29,376 bases of DNA from a virus, in IMG/VR virus record IMGVR_UViG_3300044522_000852, positions 1 through 29,376 of that record; one strand, 5' to 3'. The stretch's first letter is position 1. The number at the start of each line of letters is the position of its first letter. Positions 23,711 through 29,376 of the stretch are shown here, piece by piece. The notes below the pieces were generated by a model. The model saw nothing but the letters and a program-made list of their open reading frames with translations. It ran no database searches and was not told where the DNA came from. The position numbers were made by a program, and so were the translations under genes.

Positions 23711-25474
23711 ATGGAATTCAATGCCACCTTCAACAGTGCTGCCCTGGGTGGTAGCTTCACCACAAACCAGCCAGCCATCACAGGTGCGCCTTCCCAGGCC
23801 ATCACCTATACAGTAGAGGCTGGCACTCCTGGTGCAGCTGCCACCATCCAGGTAGGCACAGTGACCACAGGCGCAGCTGGATCTGCTGTGTCTGTCACCA
23901 ATGCTGGCAGTGCCTCTGCTGCCATCCTTAATTTCACTATTCCCCAAGGCCAGCAAGGTATCCAGGGCATCCAGGGGCAGCAAGGATTGCAAGGCATCCA
24001 AGGGGTGGAAGGCCAGGCTGGGCAGACAGGCCAGCAGGGTATCCAAGGCATCCCAGGATCTGCAGCCACCATCCAGGTGGGCACGATTACCACAGGTGCT
24101 GCTGGCTCATCTGCGACAGTCACCAATGCTGGCAGCTCATCTGCAGCTGTGTTTGATTTCACAATTCCCCAAGGGGTTCAGGGGGTGCAGGGAAACCAGG
24201 GCACAGCTGCCACCATCCAGCTTGGGACAGTCACCACAGGTGCTGCAGGATCTTCTGCCAGCATCACCAATGTGGGAAGCTCCTCTGCAGCCACATTCAA
24301 TTTCACCATCCCCAGGGGTGACACAGGCCAGCAAGGTAGCCAGGGCACAGCTGGAACAGCTGCCACCATCCAGGTGGGCACAGTCACCACAGGCGCAGCT
24401 GGCTCATCTGCCACAGTGACCAATGTGGGCAGCTCCTCTGCAGCCACCCTGAATTTCTCAATCCCTCAAGGCCAGCAGGGTATCCAAGGCATCCAGGGTA
24501 ATCCTGGTGCTGGCCTCCCAGCTGGGGGCACTGCAGGCCAGGTGGCCACCAAGGTGGATGGCACTGATTACAATGTCAGCTGGGCTACCCCTGCTGCTGG
24601 TGGTGGTGGGGTAAATGTTCAGACCTTCAGCACAGCAGGCAGCTTCACCTGGACAAAGCCAGCTGGTGCAAAGGTGGTGGATATTCTGCTGGTGGGTGGT
24701 GGTGGCGGGGGTGGATCTGGTGGAAGGTATGCCACTACATCAGCCAGAAGTGGTGGTGGCGGGGGTGCTGGTGGTAGCCAATGCTATATCAGGCTTAGTG
24801 CTGATAAGCTTGGTGCTACTGAAACCATCACTGTGGGTGGTGGTGGTGCTGGGGGTGCGTCTGTCACCACTGATAGCTCACCTGGCAATGGTGGGACAGC
24901 TGGCACAGCCACTAGCTTTGCCAATTTCCGTGCGCACGGGGGTAATTTTGGTGGTGGTGGAAGCACAATCAATGGATCAGGTGGTGGCGCTCGCACATCC
25001 TTCCTGCTTTTCAATACAGGTTTTGCCAGCAACAGTGGAGCAAGCGGGGCAACATCTACAGGGCAAGCTGGCTCAACTTTTAACAGCAATCCTTTCTTTG
25101 GCACAGGTGGTGGGGGTGGGGGTGGTGCGTTGGCAAACATCCTAACATCAGCTGCTGGGGGTAATGGCTCAGCAGTGAACAATGGCACAAGTGTTTCGGG
25201 CTGCAATTTTGCAATTGCTGGCGGTGCTGGTGGAACAGCTGTCAGCATCAATGGTGGTGCTGGTGTTGGCTATGTAAGCACAGATTATTGGCCGAATGGT
25301 GGCACAGGTGGCGGGGGTGGTGCTTATGTCAATGGATCAGTGGGTGGCCAGGGTGGTGCTGGCGGCTGGCCTGCTGGTGGCGGGGGTGGTGGTGCTGCCA
25401 GCAATAACACTTTTGCTTCTGGTGCTGGTGGTGCTGGTGCTGCAGGCTTTGCCTTAATCATAACCTATTCCTGA
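23711..25474 (+). CDS. Collagen-like and glycine-rich tail adhesin (receptor-binding candidate)
   Basis: The product is 587 aa. Residues 40-255 hold four copies of a beta unit (TIQVGTVTTGAAGSSATVTN... ending in NFTIPQG), with collagen-like G-x-x runs between them (longest about 78-115: QGIQGIQGQQGLQGIQ). A linker (PAGGTAGQVATKVDG) leads to a C-terminal region (about 325-577) with many poly-Gly runs, ending in AGFALIITYS. Poly-Gly sandwiches of this type are known from the gp38 receptor-binding adhesins of T4-like phages. It probably decides host range. Confidence 0.8.
   Translation: MEFNATFNSAALGGSFTTNQPAITGAPSQAITYTVEAGTPGAAATIQVGTVTTGAAGSAVSVTNAGSASAAILNFTIPQGQQGIQGIQGQQGLQGIQGVEGQAGQTGQQGIQGIPGSAATIQVGTITTGAAGSSATVTNAGSSSAAVFDFTIPQGVQGVQGNQGTAATIQLGTVTTGAAGSSASITNVGSSSAATFNFTIPRGDTGQQGSQGTAGTAATIQVGTVTTGAAGSSATVTNVGSSSAATLNFSIPQGQQGIQGIQGNPGAGLPAGGTAGQVATKVDGTDYNVSWATPAAGGGGVNVQTFSTAGSFTWTKPAGAKVVDILLVGGGGGGGSGGRYATTSARSGGGGGAGGSQCYIRLSADKLGATETITVGGGGAGGASVTTDSSPGNGGTAGTATSFANFRAHGGNFGGGGSTINGSGGGARTSFLLFNTGFASNSGASGATSTGQAGSTFNSNPFFGTGGGGGGGALANILTSAAGGNGSAVNNGTSVSGCNFAIAGGAGGTAVSINGGAGVGYVSTDYWPNGGTGGGGGAYVNGSVGGQGGAGGWPAGGGGGGAASNNTFASGAGGAGAAGFALIITYS
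23837..24474 (+). repeat. Four-copy degenerate repeat in the adhesin gene
   Basis: Units start at about 23837, 24062, 24206 and 24359 with the shared opening GC(T/A)GCCACCATCCAG. Each encodes the same strand-turn-strand unit and closes with a collagen-like run of different length. The copies are close enough at DNA level to recombine. Confidence 0.8.
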
Positions 25475-25477
25475 CCT

Positions 25478-25699
25478 ATGGAAACAATCATTGATGATGC
25501 TGGCCTGACCTGGGTGCGCTCAGAAGATCGCACCAGGCTTACCTGTCAGGATGGCAGGGTGGTCTTTGGCATCCCTGAAATGTCCACTGCTTATCTGCTG
25601 AGTGCTGCAAACATCCAGCCTTCTCCTTCAGATGCTGAGCGCATTGCCCAGCTTGAAGCCCAGGTGCAGCAGCTCCTTTCCAAGCTTTCCAATCCATAA
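25478..25699 (+). CDS. Small protein with C-terminal coiled coil
   Basis: The product is 73 aa, in CCTATG context 3 nt after the adhesin gene. Its first 45 residues are beta-rich (LTWVRSEDRTRLTCQDGRVV). The last 25 form a coiled coil (AERIAQLEAQVQQLLSKL) of the trimeric-stalk type. It may be an adhesin-associated oligomer or chaperone. Family unknown. Confidence 0.6.
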   Translation: METIIDDAGLTWVRSEDRTRLTCQDGRVVFGIPEMSTAYLLSAANIQPSPSDAERIAQLEAQVQQLLSKLSNP

Positions 25700-25704
25700 T
25701 CATT

Positions 25705-25845
25705 ATGCTCCTTCTCATCATTTCTTCTGTGAGCTGCTACCTGGCTGGTGCTATCACAGGCATCCTGATCTATCGAAACAACACTGCCAAGCTGAAGGCT
25801 GCTGAGGATAAGGCCAAGGCTGTCATTGCTGCTGCCAAGCAGTAA
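25705..25845 (+). CDS. 46-aa membrane protein, possible inner-membrane spanin
   Basis: This ORF encodes an N-terminal transmembrane segment (LLLIISSVSCYLAGAITGIL), then YRNN and a charged Ala/Lys helix (TAKLKAAEDKAKAVIAAAKQ). One membrane segment followed by a coiled helix is the plan of an i-spanin. It begins 5 nt after the previous stop and ends 4 nt before a gene with a lipoprotein-like N-terminus. It could also be an antiholin. Confidence 0.6.
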   Translation: MLLLIISSVSCYLAGAITGILIYRNNTAKLKAAEDKAKAVIAAAKQ

Positions 25846-25849
25846 GCCA

Positions 25850-26650
25850 ATGCGCCTGGCATTTGTTGGCATCCTGGCACTGTTCCAATCCTGCCAGCCA
25901 GGTGGAGATCTGCCCAGCCCCAAGCCTGAGCCAGCTGAGCAGACCACCCAGGTCTTTGGTGATAAGCAAGACAAGGCTGATCACAGGGTGGCTGCAGCTG
26001 TGGCCGTTGCCAGGGAAGCCAACACAGCTGGCCAGCCTGCCAAGGTAGAGGCTGAGCTGTCTGTGGCTGCAGCCTATCTGCCCCCTGCCCCTGAGGGTGA
26101 TCTGGCATTTGCCAGGCAGCGTGCCCAGGCTGCTGATCCCAAAGCCTATGCTGACGCAGTGGCCTATGGCCAGAAGCTCAAGGGTGACCTGGATGATCTG
26201 TGGAAGAAGATGGAAGCCCAGCAGAAGCAGGCGCAGCTGGAGATTGCTGCACTGAAGAAGCACTGTGATGATAAGCAGATGGAGCTGGATGCAGCTGCCA
26301 AGGAAAAGAGGGTGCTGATCCTGGCTGGCCTGGGTGCAGCTATGCTTGCCCTAGGGGTGGCACTCCTGGCCTTTGGCCATTTCATTGGGGTATCCAAATG
26401 GTCAGCTGCCCTGGTCATCCTGGGTGGTGCGCTCACATCTGCCCTGCCCTGGGTAATTGAAAGCACTTATTTCCCCTGGATCATTGGCATCACCCTTGGC
26501 CTGGCCAGCCTCCAGGGGCTGATGGTGCTGGGGGTTAAGACCTGGGTGATGGTCAGAAACCTTCTGACTCCAGGTGCAAAGGTGCAGGCTGAACCAATCA
26601 AGCCAGCTGAAGCACCCACCACTGAGGAAGCACCCACCACTGAGCAATGA
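25850..26650 (+). CDS. Lipoprotein-like protein with coiled coil and three membrane segments
   Basis: The product is 266 aa from the ATG at 25850. The N-terminus MRLAFVGILALFQSCQPGG looks like a lipoprotein signal with a weak lipobox before Cys. A Pro/Gln/Ala-rich region and a coiled coil (about 105-160, KKMEAQQKQAQLEIAALKK) follow. Three hydrophobic segments lie at about 160-250 (VLILAGLGAAMLALGVALLA, WSAALVILGGALTSALPWVI, IIGITLGLASLQGLMVLGV). The tail ends in a repeated APTTEE. Placed before the holin, it is probably part of the lysis set, but this topology is unlike known spanins. Confidence 0.6.
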   Translation: MRLAFVGILALFQSCQPGGDLPSPKPEPAEQTTQVFGDKQDKADHRVAAAVAVAREANTAGQPAKVEAELSVAAAYLPPAPEGDLAFARQRAQAADPKAYADAVAYGQKLKGDLDDLWKKMEAQQKQAQLEIAALKKHCDDKQMELDAAAKEKRVLILAGLGAAMLALGVALLAFGHFIGVSKWSAALVILGGALTSALPWVIESTYFPWIIGITLGLASLQGLMVLGVKTWVMVRNLLTPGAKVQAEPIKPAEAPTTEEAPTTEQ

Positions 26651-27033
26651 GCGCAGCCCCCTCCACAGGCTTTGAAGGCATCACATCTGATGAAGCTGTG
26701 AAGCAGGGGGTGATCTCTGCAATGCTTGGTGGTGCAGCTATGGTGGCCAGGCAGCTCCTTTCCACTGATCGCCCCAGCTGGGGATACCTGGTGCGCTCAG
26801 GCGCAGCTGCTATGGTCACTGCCTATTTCGTCAATTTCGCTGCCAAAGATTATGTGCAGAGTGAAAATCTCAGGGTGTGCATTTGTGGCATTGCTGGATT
26901 TGCCTCACCTGAAATCTTAAATTATGGCCTGCAATTTCTGAAGGCAAAGATGCAGGCCAAGGTGGATGAGGCAAAGGCTGGCTTGAAGAAGGCCACCAAA
27001 AAACCTAAGCCCAAGCGCAATGGCAGGAAGTGA
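26647..27033 (+). CDS. Holin, LydA/superfamily III-like
   Basis: The product is 128 aa. Hydrophobic segments appear at about 20-35 (QGVISAMLGGAAMVARQLL), 50-66 (SGAAAMVTAYFVNFAA) and 75-95 (LRVCICGIAGFASPEILNYG), followed by a very basic tail (KKATKKPKPKRNGRK). The R-Q-L-L, G-Y-L-V-R-S and G-I-A-G-F-A-S-P-E arrangement resembles LydA-type holins. It would make the inner-membrane hole that triggers lysis. The start overlaps the upstream stop (ATGA). Confidence 0.75.
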   Translation: MSAAPSTGFEGITSDEAVKQGVISAMLGGAAMVARQLLSTDRPSWGYLVRSGAAAMVTAYFVNFAAKDYVQSENLRVCICGIAGFASPEILNYGLQFLKAKMQAKVDEAKAGLKKATKKPKPKRNGRK

Positions 27034-27373
27034 TGCACAGCCTAGGATCTGGGGGATGCACCCTGCCAATCTTCTCCTGGCTGTGATTGGAAGCCTGGTC
27101 ATTGCCAGCCTGTGCGCTGCCACTGTTTATTTCACTTCCCAATTCATCCTGGATAGCATCCAGAATTCCAATGTGATGGCACTCCTCATCACTGATCAGC
27201 CAGGTCAGACCTTTGTGGCTGATGATAAAAACCTGGAGAGAAATCTGAACAGTGCCAAGGCTGCGCTCCTGACCTGTAGGGATCTCAGCCTGGCTTTGTT
27301 TGTGAGCTGTGCCCTGATTGGGTGCAGCCTGGCCTGGAAGGGGCTGGGCTTTGGGGATAAGGGGAATAAGTGA
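27020..27373 (+). CDS. Two-membrane-segment protein, lysis-region
   Basis: The product is 117 aa and overlaps the holin by 14 nt; an in-frame ATG at 27056 is another possible start. Two transmembrane segments are visible: NLLLAVIGSLVIASLCAATV (about 17-36) and LSLALFVSCALIGCSLAW (about 89-106), with a soluble loop between. It could be an antiholin or a second holin component. No family recognised. Confidence 0.6.
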   Translation: MAGSDAQPRIWGMHPANLLLAVIGSLVIASLCAATVYFTSQFILDSIQNSNVMALLITDQPGQTFVADDKNLERNLNSAKAALLTCRDLSLALFVSCALIGCSLAWKGLGFGDKGNK

Positions 27374-27414
27374 GGCTTGCAGCCTTGCCCTTTGGCTGGC
27401 CTGCTAAAGCCCCT

Positions 27415-27573
27415 ATGCCCCCTAAGCCAAGGCCAAGCCTGCCTGACCTAGCCAAATGGCTTAGGAAGGCCAGCAAAGCAGGGGAAACGGCCAAGGCCAC
27501 CAGGCTGGGCAAGGTGATCTGGCTGCGGAAAAGGCAGGCCACCAGGCACAGGGCTAGGGACAGGCTGAAATGA
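27415..27573 (+). CDS. Very basic 52-aa protein
   Basis: The product is 52 aa from the ATG at 27415, in CCTATG context (MPPKPRPSLPDLAKWL). GTG at 27370, overlapping the previous stop as GTGA, would add 15 residues. More than a third of residues are Lys/Arg, in helices with a C-terminal RKRQATRHRARDRLK. It probably binds nucleic acid or the membrane surface. The 63-nt gap after it holds no recognised signal. Confidence 0.5.
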   Translation: MPPKPRPSLPDLAKWLRKASKAGETAKATRLGKVIWLRKRQATRHRARDRLK

Positions 27574-27636
27574 TTTGCTTTTAAGGCTGGACAGGTGGCA
27601 CATCATTTGCCTAGGGTGCTGGCCTTCCCACATCCT

Positions 27637-27864
27637 ATGACAAACGAAACCACCCCCGCCCAGATCCCTGCCCCTATCTACCTTGTCACCAGAATTGGCA
27701 GGGGTGCTAAGCTGCACCTGTCCCAAGATTATAACAGTGGCAGGCTGTATCCTGCTTGTGGCAATGATAGCCCCTATAGCCAGGCAAGGCGCACCACCTA
27801 TGGCTTCAGCCAGATCACTTGCATCAAGTGCCAGAAGAAGGCAAAGGAGCTTGGCCTGATCTAA
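27637..27864 (+). CDS. Small Cys-containing protein, possible zinc-binding
   Basis: The product is 75 aa from the ATG at 27637 in CCTATG context. It contains LHLSQDYNSGRLYPACG and, near the C-terminus, TCIKCQKKAKELG. A lone Cys plus a CxxC pair and a nearby His could bind zinc, the layout of small phage zinc-ribbon-like proteins. No function is assigned. Confidence 0.6.
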   Translation: MTNETTPAQIPAPIYLVTRIGRGAKLHLSQDYNSGRLYPACGNDSPYSQARRTTYGFSQITCIKCQKKAKELGLI

Positions 27865-27895
27865 AGCCACCTTTCACCCCTAAGATAATCCACCT

Positions 27896-28264
27896 ATGAA
27901 AAAGCCCCCTGCCCCCGCCAATCGTTTTGATCTCAAGACCTGGAGCGCAGACCAGCTTGAATACGCAGCCCCCATCTGGGTGGCCAAGCTTGAAGCCTGG
28001 ATGCAGGAAGATGCTCAGCTGGCAGCTCAGTGCCCCAGCAATTCCCAGCTGCTGGTGGATGCCCTGGGCATCATCAAGCGCAGGCAGGAGCAGCTCACCT
28101 ATTGGAAGCTGATCAAGGAAGGCCACAAGACCTATAGGGTTTTGCCTCCCTCCCTGCGCACTTATTTCAAGCAGGCTTCCTATGATGAATGTGGCCTGGT
28201 GATGAAAGGCTGCACTGTGGGTGCTTGGGATAAAGCTGATGGCATCTGGTGGAATTCTCTTTAA
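27896..28264 (+). CDS. Unknown protein of 122 aa
   Basis: It starts at an ATG in CACCTATG context. The first half is helical (QLEYAAPIWVAKLEAWMQED, LLVDALGIIKRRQEQL). The second half has Tyr/Trp-rich strands (TYRVLPPSLRTYF, ADGIWWNSL). It is not membrane-bound and no motif is recognised. It lies between small genes before the ligase and may belong to the early block. Confidence 0.65.
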   Translation: MKKPPAPANRFDLKTWSADQLEYAAPIWVAKLEAWMQEDAQLAAQCPSNSQLLVDALGIIKRRQEQLTYWKLIKEGHKTYRVLPPSLRTYFKQASYDECGLVMKGCTVGAWDKADGIWWNSL

Positions 28265-28274
28265 TCTTTCCCCT

Positions 28275-28433
28275 ATGAAAAACCAAACCACCACCCCCGC
28301 CCACCACCAGGGTATCAGCCAAGCTGACTACAGCCAGGGCTGCTATGGCCTCACCCTATTCTTCCTGACCATCCTGATCCCTGTGATCCTGGGTGTCAGC
28401 CTCTGTGCCCTGTTCACCCCCAAGCGCAAGTGA
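28275..28433 (+). CDS. Small single-pass membrane protein
   Basis: The product is 52 aa from the ATG at 28275 in CCTATG context. The N-terminal 22 residues are polar; LTLFFLTILIPVILGVSLCA forms one transmembrane segment; the end is basic (FTPKRK), giving an N-out or hairpin-free single pass. Candidate roles are antiholin or host-membrane modifier. It ends 3 nt before the ligase. Confidence 0.6.
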   Translation: MKNQTTTPAHHQGISQADYSQGCYGLTLFFLTILIPVILGVSLCALFTPKRK

Positions 28434-28436
28434 CCT

Positions 28437-29306
28437 ATGCACCTTAAGATTTTCAGCCCTATGCTGGCCAGCCCCCTGCCTGCCCTGGATACCCTGGGTG
28501 ATCGCTGCTGGGCTGTTGAACCAAAGCTCGATGGCATCAGGGTGATTGCCACTGTGGATGCCAAGCAGGGGTGGGTGAGCTTCCAGACCAGAAACGGAAA
28601 GCCCATCACCACCCTTGGCAATTGTGTGCCCCATCTGCTGCGCCTGGCCACTGCCATTGGCAAGCCCTGCTGCTTTGACTGTGAGGCCATTGCTGGCTCA
28701 GGCTTCTATGATGGGGCTGGCAAGCTGATGAAGAAAGATGGCACTGATGCTGATGGCATCCTGGCTATCTTTGATATCCCCTGGGTGGAAGGCTGGATGC
28801 CCACTGATCTTGTGCCCTGGTCTGATCGCAGGGATCTGCTCACCAAAGCCTTTGATGATACCCAGCGGAACAGCTTGCAGTGCGTTAAGCAAGTGCCCCT
28901 ATTTGATACCATCAGCACAGCTGACATTGACCCTCAAGCCCTGGTGCAGAAGGCCATCAGCCTGGGCTGGGAAGGGGTGGTGCTTAAGGACATTGATGCC
29001 CCATATTACCAGGGCAAGCGCAGCAAAGCCTGGATCAAGCTGAAGGGATCTGAGACCTATGATTGCCCCATTGTGGGCTTTGTGCCTGGTAAGGGCAGGT
29101 TTGATGGCGCAGCTGGTGCTATCCTGGTGAATTACCTGGGCACAGTGGTGGCTGTTGGATCTGGCCTGAGTGATGAGCTGCGCCTGGCCATCAATGACAA
29201 GCCCCAGGATTACATTGGCAAGCTGGCTGAAGTGCAGTGCCAGGAGATCACCCCCAATGGCTCAATGCGCCACCCCACCCTGGTGAAGATCAGGTGGGAT
29301 AAGTGA
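28437..29306 (+). CDS. ATP-dependent DNA ligase
   Basis: The product is 289 aa, with the minimal core of viral and bacterial LigD/T7-type ligases. Motif I is EPKLDGIR with K30 as the adenylated lysine; SFQTRNGK follows, then FDCEAIAG (motif III), GWEGVVLKD (motif IV) and AWIKLK (motif V). The C-terminal OB domain runs from GFVPGKGRF to RHPTLVKIRWDK. It seals nicks during replication and recombination. It starts in CCTATG context, and its stop overlaps the next gene's GTG across the circular junction. The full set of motifs indicates an active enzyme. Confidence 0.95.
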   Translation: MHLKIFSPMLASPLPALDTLGDRCWAVEPKLDGIRVIATVDAKQGWVSFQTRNGKPITTLGNCVPHLLRLATAIGKPCCFDCEAIAGSGFYDGAGKLMKKDGTDADGILAIFDIPWVEGWMPTDLVPWSDRRDLLTKAFDDTQRNSLQCVKQVPLFDTISTADIDPQALVQKAISLGWEGVVLKDIDAPYYQGKRSKAWIKLKGSETYDCPIVGFVPGKGRFDGAAGAILVNYLGTVVAVGSGLSDELRLAINDKPQDYIGKLAEVQCQEITPNGSMRHPTLVKIRWDK

Positions 29307-29376
29307 CCTTTACCCCCACAGATATGCCCAAAATGAAAAAAGAAAACCTAGTGGCTGCGCCCAATGGCCAGCTCAT
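29254..29376. repeat. Terminal direct repeat, right copy
   Basis: Identical to bases 1-123. It closes the genome into a 29,253-bp unit and shows that ligase is followed directly by the HTH gene. Confidence 0.95.
29303..29376 (+). CDS. HTH DNA-binding protein, N-terminal part (duplicate of 50-123)
   Basis: This is the same gene as at 50-496, cut by the window end after 24 codons. It is not a second copy in the genome. Confidence 0.95.
   Translation, partial: MTFTPTDMPKMKKENLVAAPNGQL

Noticed and set aside
24615-25145. A 176-codon alternative frame in the glycine-rich adhesin region
   Set aside because: It arises from GGT/GGC-rich repeats read out of frame (Val/Gly-rich shadow).
1-29376. Integrase, transposase, CRISPR array, toxin-antitoxin or anti-defence genes
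   Set aside because: I searched the plausible gene products for such families and saw no supporting motif; the repeat in the adhesin gene is coding and not CRISPR-like.

Overview
The window is one complete tailed-phage (siphovirus-type) genome or the metagenomic equivalent of one. Bases 1-123 are repeated exactly at 29254-29376, so the sequence closes on itself with a unit length of 29,253 bp. All 47 protein genes and one tRNA gene lie on the + strand, packed with 1-14 nt overlaps or very short gaps. I see no integrase, transposase, CRISPR array, DNA polymerase or restriction-modification gene. The host cannot be named from sequence alone. An exported lysozyme-like enzyme, a LydA-like holin and a lipoprotein-like membrane protein point to a Gram-negative host. 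Shine-Dalgarno sequences are largely missing upstream of starts.

Layout, read around the circle. (1) 28437-7058, crossing the junction, is the DNA metabolism block: ATP-dependent DNA ligase, an HTH protein, a secreted lysozyme/transglycosylase-like enzyme, a RuvC-like resolvase, tRNA-Thr(UGU), an ERF-type annealing protein, several small coiled-coil or unknown proteins, a RecE/RecB-like PD-(D/E)XK exonuclease, a probable ssDNA-binding protein and a DnaB-N/RepA-type helicase. Together these make a self-contained annealing-recombination kit that would rely on the host polymerase. (2) 7059-8284 is a control region: nested palindromes, a small basic protein and a sigma-r4-like HTH protein. (3) 8312-14856 is a lambda-like packaging and head block: small terminase, GpA-type large terminase, gpW-like protein, portal, S49 protease, scaffold-like coiled coil and major capsid protein. 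(4) 15074-19156 holds connector and tail genes in lambda order up to a short tape measure. (5) 19160-25699 holds distal tail and adhesin genes, including a fibre-like 639-aa protein and a 587-aa protein with collagen-like and glycine-rich parts. (6) 25705-28433 holds membrane and lysis proteins plus small unknowns.

The features most worth following are in the DNA between and around genes. A shared element, TTGAC-N4-GGTGCA, stands just before four head/tail transcription blocks. A canonical terminator follows the capsid gene. A second terminator-like stem follows the tail-tube candidate and carries the start codon of the next gene in its loop. A pair of mutually exclusive stems lies between terminase and gpW. 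An 81-nt palindrome cluster follows the helicase. The whole genome is extremely poor in CpG, except for the 3' part of the capsid gene.
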